From: Monodelphis domestica
Lineage: Eukaryota > Chordata > Mammalia > Didelphimorphia > Didelphidae
Direction: 5' to 3'
DNA: 64,000 nt
Assembly (NCBI RefSeq): GCF_027887165.1
Contig: NC_077233.1
Coordinates: 230,912,872-230,976,871, forward strand
The position numbers and the translations under genes were made by a program. Shown piece after piece: positions 12,471 through 22,649 of the stretch. The notes beneath the pieces are model-generated. The model saw only the letters and a list, made by a program, of their open reading frames with translations, was not told the origin of the DNA and made no database searches. Position 1 is the stretch's first letter, and each line of letters starts with the position of its first letter.

Positions 12471-14747
12471 AAGGATAAAACAGAAAAAATAATGAATGAC
12501 TAGCCTAAAATTTCCATTCTTCTTTAATGTGTGATATTACACATATAGTTTGAGTTTAGGAAAGCGTCATGCAAAATTGTCCACAGATCAGTAGGGACGT
12601 GGAAAAAATTTCCGGTATGTCAACATAAAATATGTGGTCCTTTTTAGTTATTTTGAGCCACCGGGGATTAAACAAGACCTGGAGACCAAAAAAATTGCTT
12701 CAACTTTTGGTATTTGGACACATTTTAAAGAGTATGTTTCTTGGCTCAGTTGAATTTGGCAAGTAGGAGTGATATGAGATGCCCTACAGAACACTCAGAA
12801 CCCAACTTAGGTAGTGGTATATTGGGTTACAGTGTAAAAATGAATAGAATACACTTTCTAAAAATCCCACAAAGTCATTTTTGTTCCAGGCAGAGTTCTG
12901 ATGACCGGATTTGTTCATGTGACCTGAATTTATTTTACTTGAATATACTTGCTGATGAAATTTTCTTTCTTGGGGGGGGAGCTTTCATGATTGGCTAAAA
13001 AAAGGAGTCATTCGATCAGGCCACCTGTACTAAAGATGGTTTAGCCTTCTGTTGCAGTACATTTTAAAACAAAAAAATCTTGAAAAATTATGAAAATAGA
13101 GATAGACATGTTTAGTTTGCTGTGGAAAATGGTAAGTTTTCTCTCCCAAATTGCTCATTGTGGTACTTATCCCAAAGCTTCCTAAAGTTATTTTTCTGCA
13201 TAAGCATCAACAATCACTTTCAATGTTAAGATATTCTCACAATACTTCCTTTCTTATTTATGAAAGCTTACTTTCTAGGAAGTATATTTTAGAGTTTAAT
13301 GCCTCTGATTTCCAGAATCCTGAGCGATTGGGGTGACTTGGGGCTTGTGGGTGGTTTTGGGGCTGCAGCAGAAGATGTGTGTGCTTGTGTCCTTATCAGA
13401 TTTCCCAGAGGGAATAGATTCTCTAGCTTTGGAAGCCAGCCTCTGTGAATATAATATCCCTCTCTGGCAGCTGGGAAAAAAGCTGTTTAAGGAATTCATG
13501 CATTAATGTTCTTTGGCCTTTTGGTGTCTGACATCTCTATTTATAAAAATATGTGCACAAACCCCAGCTATGATACTACTGCATTTATGTGGACTGTTTA
13601 GTTGAAGGTTAAAAGGCAAGTAGGCAAAAGAATATATAGACAACAATAGGTATCCATCAACAATACTTGCTACTTAAAATGAACTTGATTAGGAGTGAGT
13701 ACATTTTATAGATGGGAGCTAGAGTTACAAGATAAAGTTGTGGGGTTTGGGGGCTTGAATGTGTGGTTGCCTCCTAGCTTTTTTTTCCCCAATTAACAAG
13801 CATTTGTTTTTTCTCTCTGACTCCCTATCTCCTGTTGGAAAAACAGAAACAGAAGCCTTTGTAAAGTATACGTGGTCAAGCAAAGCTACTACTCACATCT
13901 TTGCCTCTTTAGTGAGGTAATAGATGGGGATTAAGGCTTGTATATATGGCTGGCACCTTTCATGAGTTGGATTCTCCAGTTTCTTAGTTCTTTGTCTCTC
14001 AAACTTATTTGTTGGGTGACAGACTACCAATTAGCAGCCAGAACAGCCTCCCACAAAACTACCTCCATGACCCATCCAGCTACAGAGGCAAGCCTGTATG
14101 CTACTTTTCTGCCAGTCCTGCAGATATCAAAACCAAGGTAATTGGGAAAGTGAGGTTGCTGTGCTGTCAGCATCATTTTAGATTTGATGAGGGCAGCTTT
14201 TCTTTAAGTGTAGACCTCTGGAGGGTTGTGACTTAAAAATGTCCTCAAGCCCCACTGGATGGTGGAAAAGCAAATGAAATATGTTTGATTGGGATTTGGT
14301 GGTGTTTGAAGAAGTAGGAGAGGTCCTTCAAATCACTTTGGACACTGAGACTCAGTGACTGATAGAGGCTGCCTTTTTATCTTAGCTTCAGAAAGCTTGC
14401 CAGTCCTCTCCCCAGGAACTGCCACCACTTGTCGGTAGGGCAGCAGGTAGGAGATGTGAGAGAAAAGAGAGGAATAGGAGTTGGGGGTGGAGGTCAAAGT
14501 TGAGGGAAAGAAGGTAGGATGATTTTCACCAGTGGGTCACCAGGAGTCTAGTTCTTTAGGTAAGGGGGAATGGGCCCTGAACCTGTGGTTCATTAATGTA
14601 GGGAGCAACTCCTTCTACAGTGAAGGTCAGCATCTTCTCTTAACCTCATAGTTTTAGAGTTGCTTACAACATTTGATAGATTAAGTGCCTTGCCAGGTTC
14701 TCATAGGTAGAATGTGTCAAAGATGGGACTTAAGGCCAGGGCTTTTG

Positions 14748-14978
14748 GGGCAATGAGGTAGCACAATGGATAGTGATGAGCCTGAAGACTTATCTTCCTG
14801 GGTTCAAATTTGGCCTCCAAAATTTATTAGCTGTGTGACCCTGGGCAAATCACTTAACCTTGATTGTTTCCATTTCCTCATCTATAAAATGAACTGGAGA
14901 AGGAAATGGCAAACCACTCCAGTAAAAGAAAACCCAAATGAGGTCATGAAGAATTGGACATAACTGAAAACCACTAAA
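14748..14978 (+). repeat. tRNA SINE with BovB/RTE-like 3' tail
   Basis: The head ('ggtagcacaatggatagtga') and body ('tgtgaccctgggcaaatcac') are those of a marsupial tRNA SINE. The 3' part ('ggagaaggaaatggcaaacc', then 'aggtcatgaagaattggaca', 'taactgaaaacc') resembles the tail of BovB/RTE LINEs. This is a SINE of the type mobilised by RTE elements. Its tail does not match the 3' end of the RTE-like element at 53912-57559. Confidence 0.75.
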
Positions 14979-15317
14979 ATACTTCCTGGCTCTGAGGCCA
15001 GGTCTGTCAGGCAATCTCTTCAGGTATATGATTAAACAATAACCTTTCATAAAAATTGTTTACAAGTTTTTTCTTTTTACTTAGCCCTTTCTACTCTTCC
15101 ACTTTTCTTGTTAGAATATGCTACTGGCTCTAACATATGCTGAATATACCTTTTTAAAAAGCCACATAATAATCCAGCTGATTGGTGCAGCTTGGACTGA
15201 GAAACTGAAGAGTAAAGGGATATGAGCTTGGTGCAGAGGTTTAATAGAATGAGAAGGGATTGCCAGGCCTTTGGATGCTCTTTTTTCTCCATAGTACTAG
15301 GGGAATTTGTTTGCTGC

Positions 15318-15432
15318 TACTGAAAAGAGCACTGGATTAGAAATCAGGAGACCTAGCTTCTAGAATTTAGCTGTGTGACCTCAGGGAATTTACATAATCT
15401 CTTTATATCTAAGTCTCTTTATTAAATGGGAA
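15318..15432 (+). repeat. MIR-like SINE fragment
   Basis: It contains 'aagagcactggattagaaat', 'caggagacctagcttct' and 'agctgtgtgacctcaggg', the middle of a core-SINE. It is diverged. Confidence 0.6.
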
Positions 15433-15884
15433 TATCTCTTAGTTATGGAACAGGGTTTTATATCTATTTCTCTATGCCTGTGTCTCTATCTCTGTTAGTA
15501 GTACGAAAAATAGTTATCTATAACGATATACATGTATGGATATATAAGTGACATATACCTTTATAGATATTGCTATATAGATAGGTGATGTATAGGATAT
15601 ACTGTGAAATTAACAGATAGTATTTATTAAAGTGGTTTTGGTCTCTAGTGTATACTTTGTTTTGGAAAGATGACAACTGTAAGAATAGAGAGCAAAGAGG
15701 GTTTTGAGAGAAGTATTGTAAAGTATTGTAAAGAGGTCTTAGATTTGCAAGTATAAATAAATTTCCTAGCTCTTAAACTTGTTATATGTGGAATAGAATG
15801 CTAGATTAGAATTTAGATTATAACTTGATTCTTTGTCAGGCACTAGCTGGATCCTCCTTCTAAGTGACTTGTAGCCCATTTAAA

Positions 15885-15887
<3 letters not shown>

Positions 15888-15915
<28 letters not shown>

Positions 15916-15916
15916 C
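15888..15916. repeat. A-run followed by (AT)n
   Basis: About a dozen A residues run directly into an AT dinucleotide repeat. It is a simple repeat inside the first intron. Confidence 0.85.
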
Positions 15917-16129
15917 TTGTTTTGTAGGCCTGGTCCTTACTGGACTGTCCAGTTTCCTTTTGATTGTTAGTTACACTTTCTGTTGTAGAATGCAAGCTGT
16001 TAATCTTACCCAGAAATATATATTTTTTGATGGATCAAAAGAACCTTTTTAATATCTTCCTAAAAGACATTCAATAGGGATCTAGCATAGGTAGTCTTGC
16101 TTAATCATCATGCCTGTCCATTTCAGGGG

Positions 16130-16300
16130 TAGTGTGTCTATTGCTTTCTCTTTCCCTTTCTCAGCCGATTTCTCTTTCTGCCCTCCTTCCCTCTTTATTC
16201 CTTTGTCTCTCTCTTCTCTTTTTTCTCTTCTTCTTCCTCCCCCTCATTATCTGCCACCACTTCCCCCACCTCCTCTACCCTCCCTCCCCCCCAGTAACAG
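16130..16300. repeat. Pyrimidine-rich tract
   Basis: About 170 bases are dominated by C and T on the + strand, with interspersed CTCTT, TTCTTCC and CCCCCAC groups. It is less regular than the tract at 6313-6784. The open frame across it is a compositional artefact. Confidence 0.7.
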
Positions 16301-16429
16301 GGTAGAGGAGCAAAAAACCCCAGCAACCTCTTGGACTCTTTTTATGTAATTAAATAACTGACCTGCCTTCATGACTGTAGTGATCTATTTAAGACAATAC
16401 AAATGATATAAAAAAAATTGTTATAGTTG

Positions 16430-16552
16430 CATAATGCTTTTACATGTTCACATTCATTATCTCATTTGAGTTTTGTCAAAAGCCCTGTAGAATAGACAGG
16501 AAAGTATTATTCACATTTTATAGGCAAGGAAATTGAGACTTTTGGAAGTAGG
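16430..16552 (-). repeat. Core-SINE 3' part, reversed
   Basis: The + strand reads 'attcattatctcatttgagt', then 'agccctgtagaatagacagg', 'ttcacattttataggcaagg' and 'aaattgagac'. This is the reverse complement of the count/threshold tail block of mammalian core-SINEs. Confidence 0.6.
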
Positions 16553-19226
16553 GCTAGAATAAAGATATCTTTATACTGATATCATTTAGTGGAATATTTC
16601 TGGACCATGTTACCCATTATTTAAAAGAAAAGGCAATACTGCAAATGTGTCTGTTTGAAACCTGGTCAATTGATCAATAAATATTTTTTAGATACTGTGT
16701 TGGGGGCGGGGGGAACAGGGAGCTATTTCCTTTCCTCAAGGAGCTTATAATTTGCCTAATGGAGGAAAGGAAACATAAAAGAAAGCCCAAAGTGGGTGGG
16801 GCGGGGTGGAGAAGTACCAGAAATGAGCAGATGTTCTGAGCTGAGCTTCCTCCTAAAAAGGAGATTTTGGAATTCATGATTCTACCCTCCAATCTAAGGG
16901 ACAGAAAGTAATGATGAGGAGGGGTCCAAAGCTGATGGGAAGTTTTTTGCAATAATGAGCTGCTTGGGGTGTGGTGGAAAAGTTAGTCAGTGGGAGTACC
17001 CAAATAGAGCAATTCCAGGTGAGAAATGAAGACTTTGCTATCTTCTGAGAGCTAGCCCAACTAAGTTGGGAGAAGCTCATCCACAAGTTAGCTGCCAGAG
17101 TGATGAGTTTTGAGGTACACTGGCTCTGGGAGATCTCTTGAGTCTGCCCCTGTGGAGTCAGTGCCCACTCTCACAGGAGATTTAGGTCATTGGTGTGCTT
17201 TTTTTCTGAAATAAACAAATTGACCAGCATATAATTATATTGATTCCTGCCACCACATCCTATTTATAGCTTCCTGGGCAAACTAAAAGGTCTCCGGGTT
17301 TCTGATGTTTTCACTGCTTTAGCTGCATAGCTAAAGTTCTTTTACACAAGGCCATTTGGATCATTGGGATTTTTGAAGCCTAGTTTGCTCAGTTCCTACC
17401 TGAAATTCATTTTTTTTTGTCTGGCGGCAGGATTTTATGGAATAGTGATATCTGTCTCAGATGGGAAACTTGCAACCTGGGATGTTTCAGAGAAAGGCAG
17501 AAAACCCCTTCCTGGGTGCTGCAAGCTTAGCTTCAGCAACAGGAAGAGAGCAACGTATGTTGGTGAGTTAGAGGGCTTGGAAATTGGAGTTGTCAGTTTG
17601 CGAGCATGTGGGATTTGTGTAAGTTTACTCCTTTTGTTTCTTACAGCAGTACTCCAGTTTTTGGAAACACAAATCTGGCAACCAGACCCTCCACATGGTC
17701 TAATCGCTTATGTTTTGAGTTGACAAGGCAGATCTACCAGTTGCTTCCCATGTGTGATATGTGCTCCCACGAAATAACCTTAGATTTCAAATCTAATAAG
17801 TTTCAAATTCAGTAGTGTTACTATACTCAACTGTCTTCTTCTCCCACCCCCAAAAACAAGGCTTTCTGCTCCAAAAATTTTTTTTTTTGTTTTTCACTCT
17901 GACTTCAAAAACCTAGGAAAGATGGAACCCTTTCAATCATTATTCCTATCCTAGTAACTTCGAATTGTAGTGTATGTTGAGGGCAGCTAGGCTGCTGTTT
18001 GAGCTTTTTCTTATGAGTGGTTTAGTCATTTTTGACTCCTGAGGAGGATTGAGCTAATTTAGACATTAATTTAATTCTAATTAAATGGGTTTCCTTCTTC
18101 CTTTTTCTTCAAATACCTGTTTGTTCCCTGGCTAGCTTAAAAGAGCAAGTACTAGAAATGACATTCTTAAAGTGATATTTTAAATGACTTCATTTAGCAC
18201 AGAAGTTGGCAAGTTTTCAGAAGTGGGGAGTATCAATTACTAGTATCCATTCTTGACAGAGTAGGCTAGAAGTATAGAAAAGTTGCCCTTCTCTTATATA
18301 TCCTACTAATTAGAGATACTCATGGATTAGTTAGCACCTCTTTAAAAAATGTTACTATATCTGATGTGCCTGGAGGGTAAGCCTGTGCCCTACCTACCTT
18401 AGTGTCTTTTACTTTAATCAGCTAGAAGCCTTTCTGACACCTAGTAGGGATTAGCCACCCAGGAATGGGGGGTGGAGGGGAGGGGAATAGGGTCCAAGAA
18501 GGAAGCCAAGGAGTTTCTTTGGACTTGTAGGATCCTATAATGGGCACTTTCAGCAGCAGGGAGGATGAGAGCACTGTGTGGGAAGATGAAGACAGACAGC
18601 TAACTTTAATATTCCCCAGTGCCCTGGCAGGGACTCCATGCCAGTGAACATGAATGATCTCACCTGTCTGAATTTATAAATAGCCATATGTCTATAACTA
18701 TAGACAGTTCCTTTCTCTTCCTATTTTCCACTCCGCAAAAGAATATTTAGAGTTAGATTGTATAACATGGTCCTTATTGTTGAAACTTTACTTGGCAGTC
18801 TAAAGCCCATATAATATCCTTACATACCGTATAGCTAGCACATTAGTTATTTCCTCTGGAATATTTCTAGATTGGAATAGACTCCCTTGATGAATTCTAC
18901 ACATGAATCAACCTCTTTGTAACCTATGTTACAGTAAGAATTTTAGGAATTTTCTTTATTAGTTCTTCTAGTGTGCTGTAGCCACGGAGAAAACTACATT
19001 TACAAGGTAAAGCAACAAAACTGGTTTGCAAAATGATGTGGTGATTGGTATAAACAGTCAGTATCTCATTAATTCCTTGTTGGCTTGCTGAGGAAGAACA
19101 ATATATATATATAGCCTGCCGAAATTCCCCGGGGTCGGGGGAGGTCCTTAGAACATTATATCCCTTTCAGATTTTGTGCTGTTTCTCTCATGCGTAGAGG
19201 CAACTGACTCTTAAAATTGTTTCTAG

Positions 19227-19759
19227 GTTGTCTGTTTCCTGTCGATGGAATGTTGAGGCACGCTGGCCATCATCAGAGAGGCTGTCCAATCAGAAGGGGG
19301 CCGCTCTAAAGGCTGGGCCACCTGCACCATGGGCCAGTGTGTCACCAAATGCAAGAATCCGTCATCCACCTTAGGCAGCAAAAATGGAGATCGGGATCCC
19401 AGTGGCAAATCCCACAGTAAGCGCAGTGGGGGCCACCGAGATGATCACACCCCAACTTGTGGGAAGCCTGGTGGTGACATCCTTGTCAATGGGACCAAGA
19501 AGGCAGAGGCAACTTCAGAGTCATGTCAGTTTCCAACATCATCTGGAGATGCCAGGAGGGATCCTGAGTCCAGCACTGAGGAGTCATCCCTGCAGAGGAT
19601 GGAGGAACTATTTAGGCGTTATAAGGATGAGCGGGAAGAGGCGATTTTGGAGGAGGGCATGGAGCGCTTCTGTAATGATTTGTGTGTTGATCCCACAGAA
19701 TTTAAAGTACTAGTCTTGGCTTGGAAATTCCAGGCTGCTACCATGTGCAAGTTCACAAG
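19227..19759 (+). CDS. DCUN1D3: DCUN1D3 first coding exon (CDS from 19329)
   Basis: The exon begins after an acceptor (TTGTTTCTAG at 19226) with 102 bases of 5'UTR. The ATG at 19329 opens 143 codons plus two bases, ending at donor ACAAG|GTTAGT. The protein starts MGQCVTKCKN, with Gly2 available for N-myristoylation, the known membrane-targeting feature of DCUN1D3. A low-complexity Ser/Gly/Lys segment (residues 11-85) lacks the UBA domain of DCUN1D1/2. The PONY (potentiating neddylation) domain begins near residue 89 with QRMEELFRRYKDEREEAI. DCN1-like proteins bind cullins and the N-acetylated NEDD8 E2 UBE2M/UBE2F to promote cullin neddylation. DCUN1D3 acts at the membrane and can restrain cullin neddylation in cells. 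Identification is by direct recognition of the sequence. Confidence 0.95.
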
Positions 19760-20211
19760 GTTAGTTAGAAGTACATTGTGTTTTGGGAACAAGGGTGAGA
19801 GATTTAGAAGGGAGCTACTATATACAGGCAAAAGGAAGAACTAGAATGGGACATGGGAGATCTAGATTCAAATTTTGGTTCTTTACTTCCCGGCCATCGG
19901 GCAGGGGGCAAATCAGTTTACTGTTTTGTCTCATTAATTTCTTAAAATTGGTATGAAGTTTAGATGTGAAGATTAAAGAATTCATGTTATTCTTTCTTTT
20001 AAAGTTTGATAATTCATAACTGCTTCAGATGCCTCAGAATAGAGATTCTCAAAGGTTAATAAGCCAATAGAATCTTTATGTTCTCACAGATTTACAAAGA
20101 AGGAAAGATGTTTAGTTCTGTGCTGGTATTTTTCCCAACTTGACATAATTTTCGTTTAACGTTCTCTAATTTTGTGCAATTAGTGGAAATAACTATCCCC
20201 TCAGCTGTGCA

Positions 20212-20470
20212 TTTAGGTGGTGTGGTAGTTAGAGCACCAAGCCTGGAGTCATGAAGACTGGAGTTCATATCTGGCCCTAGACACTTATTAGCTGTGTATC
20301 ATTTGGCAAGTTTCTCAACTTCTATATGTCCAAATTTTATCAGCTGTAGAATGAAGATTAATAATAATAGCACCTATCTCCCAGGGTCATTGTGAGGAAT
20401 AAATGAGATAATCATTTTAAAGTGCTTACTGTAATACCTGGCACATAGTAGGTACTTAATAAACCTCATC
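20212..20470 (+). repeat. MIR/THER-like SINE with full 3' tail
   Basis: It shows 'agagcaccaagcctggagtc', 'tctggccctagacacttatt', 'agctgtgtatcatttggcaa', 'cacctatctcccagggtcat' and 'ggcacatagtaggtacttaa' in order. This is nearly the whole core-SINE including its LINE-related 3' end. The following AATAAA is part of the repeat, not a gene polyadenylation signal. Confidence 0.8.
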
Positions 20471-20653
20471 TTTCCCTTTATCTTTCCATCCCTCAGACTA
20501 GATGGCAAGATCCCTTCTAGTTCTTAAATCTATGATCAAAAACCCAACCATTTATTTGTAGTTATTGAAAAGGGAGAATGGCCACTTGCATATTATTCTC
20601 TAGTTCCTGGAGATTATCTCTTCTGAGAGCTGTCACTGGTGGTGGGTAGGTTA

Positions 20654-20688
20654 GCATTTATCCTATCCTTTAGGGATAGGATAAATGC
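20654..20688. repeat. Perfect 15-bp inverted repeat with 5-nt loop
   Basis: The left arm GCATTTATCCTATCC (20654-20668) and right arm GGATAGGATAAATGC (20674-20688) are exact reverse complements around the loop TTTAG. The transcript on either strand could form a hairpin with 15 pairs. It is not part of a repeat family I recognise. A microRNA-like role is unlikely because the stem is short for a precursor. Confidence 0.85.
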
Positions 20689-21519
20689 AATGACACTCTC
20701 TATTTCCAGGATATCCATAATAGTTCTTGCCATGGTCTCCTGATCACAGTATTTCCAGTAAGTTGGGAGGGAAGTTCAGAAGCTGCACTTTCCCTGTACT
20801 AAAGTGTACTGAAGGGCTTCACTCACAATACAAATTTTACACCTACCCCTTCAGGAAATCTAAACGAAAGTGCATAATAATTGCTTTTCACATTAGAGGC
20901 TCTGAGTTAGTTGACTCTTTGGATTGTCAAGAATCAAGCATCCAGCAAGACCTCCACCATGGTGGCTGTTCTGACCACCTCCTCTTGATGGAAATACACT
21001 ACCTCTTTTGACTGTTTCTTCCCAATTTCTTTAGTCAGATCCTTGGCCTTATTCTCTCCCCTTTGCTTCAGTGTATCCCAGGCTCTTTTCTCAATATTCT
21101 TTTGGTAGCCTCATCAGTTCTCATGATAGTTAACATGTCTACTTGGATGACTCCTGAGTCTGTCTTTATATTCTGAATTCCAGACATTTCCACTGTATTC
21201 CCTATTTGTGTCAAGAATATCATTCATTGCCCTTGTCACTCAGGTTTGAAACTTTCTTCACTCTCCATCAATCAATCAATCCCCATATCTGGTTAGTTTA
21301 CCAAAACTTATTGATGTTACTTTTACAAAATCTTTCATAAACATCCTTTTCACTCACACAAACATTGCCTTAAATTAGCCAATCACTGAGTATCCATTAA
21401 GACTTTCTATGTGTCAGGCATTGTGCTAAAGCACTAGAGTTTCAAAGAAGGCAAATGAAGGTCCCTCTCAGGATCACAGCCCTGATGACTTGTAGCAATT
21501 GTCTTCCTACTACCTTCAT

Positions 21520-22065
21520 TTTGCCCTTCTTGCAATCACTCCTCCACATAGCTATTAAATTGATACTCTTTAAAACACAGGTGTGGCCATGCCATTCCAC
21601 TGCAGAAGACTCTTCAGCAATTTATTGTCTCTAAGATAAAGTAAAAATGCTTATGTTTGCCATTTAAAACCATCCCCTCTCTGGCTTTTCAAACTGATTT
21701 CATTTTACTCCTTCTCAAGACATTATATTTCAGACAAACTGACTTACTTGATATTCCTCATGCACAGTATTCTATCACAGTCTTTGTCAGACTGACCTCC
21801 ATATTAGGAATGCCTTTCTATCTGATTTTTGCTTTGTAGAAACTGTAATTCAGCATTTAGTTCTTATACTTCTTATCCCTTAAGAGAGGGACTTCCCTAA
21901 TGCCTCCAGTTATTAATATATTCTACCCTTTCCCTCTTTATTTTGTATGTAATTAGTTTTTGTTATTTATGTACGTGTGTTGTTTCTCCCTGATAGGAAG
22001 GGCAGGAACTGTTTTGTTTAGGTTTTCTTATCCCTTTCCTGTCTTTCTTAATAAATATTTAATGA
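21520..22065 (+). repeat. L2/CR1-like LINE 3' fragment
   Basis: Old LINE sequence shows 'taaattgatactctttaaaa', 'cactgcagaagactcttcag' and 'ctctaagataaagtaaaaat', followed by the 3' region ending near the 'ggaagggcaggaactgtttt' block. This pattern matches the 3' ends of L2-type elements. It is heavily diverged and has no open frame. Confidence 0.55.
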
Positions 22066-22153
22066 TTAAATTGAGCTCTTTCTTGAATTGGTCTTTTAAT
22101 GGAAAATCTGAATGTGTTTTGGTGATATCTTTTTTTTTTACTTCCCTTTATAG

Positions 22154-22649
22154 GAAGGAGTTTTTTGAGGGCTGCAAAGCCATAAGTGCAGACAGCATTG
22201 ATGGGATTTGTGCTCGGTTCCCCAGTCTCCTAAATGAAGCCAAACAAGAGGATAAGTTCAAGGATCTCTACCGCTTTACATTTCAGTTTGGCCTGGACTC
22301 TGAAGAAGGGCAGAGGTCACTGCATAGGGAAATAGCCATTGCCCTTTGGAAGCTTGTCTTTACCCAAAACAACCCCCCTGTGTTGGACCAGTGGTTACAC
22401 TTCCTAACAGAGAACCCCTCGGGAGTCAAGGGAATTTCCCGAGACACATGGAACATGTTCCTAAACTTTACTCAGGTGATCGGACCCGACCTCAGTAACT
22501 ACAGCGAAGATGAGGCCTGGCCTAGTCTCTTTGATACTTTTGTGGAATGGGAGATGGAACGAAGGAAAAAGGGAGAGGAAATGAAAGGTCTGACGACTTC
22601 AGACACAGAGAGCCTGTGTCAAGAGGAGCAGACTTATCAGTATGTGTGA
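22154..22649 (+). CDS. DCUN1D3: DCUN1D3 last coding exon
   Basis: The acceptor CTTTATAG joins in phase (AG|G AAG GAG) to continue CKFTR-KEFFEGC. The exon adds 164 residues plus the split Arg, making 308 residues in all. As I remember it, human DCUN1D3 has 304. It carries the rest of the PONY domain (to about residue 280): DKFKDLYRFTFQFGLD, then REIAIALWKLVF and QWLHFLTEN. The helical end contains EDEAWPSLFDTFVEWEMERR, which includes the Ala and Asp of the DAD patch that contacts cullin in DCN1 proteins. The C-terminus after EEQT has four more residues (YQYV) before TGA. No frame damage is seen, so the gene looks functional. Confidence 0.95.

Larger units (their letters stand above)
2974..19226 (+). 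other. DCUN1D3: Large intron before the first coding exon of DCUN1D3
   Basis: This is about 16 kb without a recognisable coding exon. It contains SINE copies, several short AT runs, two pyrimidine-rich tracts (6313-6784 and 16130-16300) and a full match to the CTCF core motif at 9269-9282. Long stretches such as 4.8-6.2, 6.8-8.2, 9.3-12.2 and 17.2-19.2 kb show nothing I can name. It counts as an intron only if the exon at 2837-2973 belongs to this gene. Confidence 0.55.
19760..22153 (+). other. DCUN1D3: DCUN1D3 intron between the coding exons
   Basis: This phase-2 GT-AG intron splits the Arg144 codon (AG|G). It contains a core-SINE at about 20212-20470, a perfect 15-bp inverted repeat at 20654-20688 and an old L2-like fragment at about 21520-22065. 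No exon is seen inside. Confidence 0.9.

Noticed and set aside
16110..16349. Pro/Leu/Ser-rich + strand frame
   Set aside because: It follows a CT-rich tract in a DCUN1D3 intron and has no homology I can recognise.
17364..17723. 119-codon + strand frame with a hydrophobic start
   Set aside because: It lies in the middle of an intron, has no splice context or domain, and its composition is that of chance frames.
20455..20465. AATAAA after the SINE in the DCUN1D3 intron
   Set aside because: It belongs to the SINE 3' tail and lies upstream of the last coding exon.
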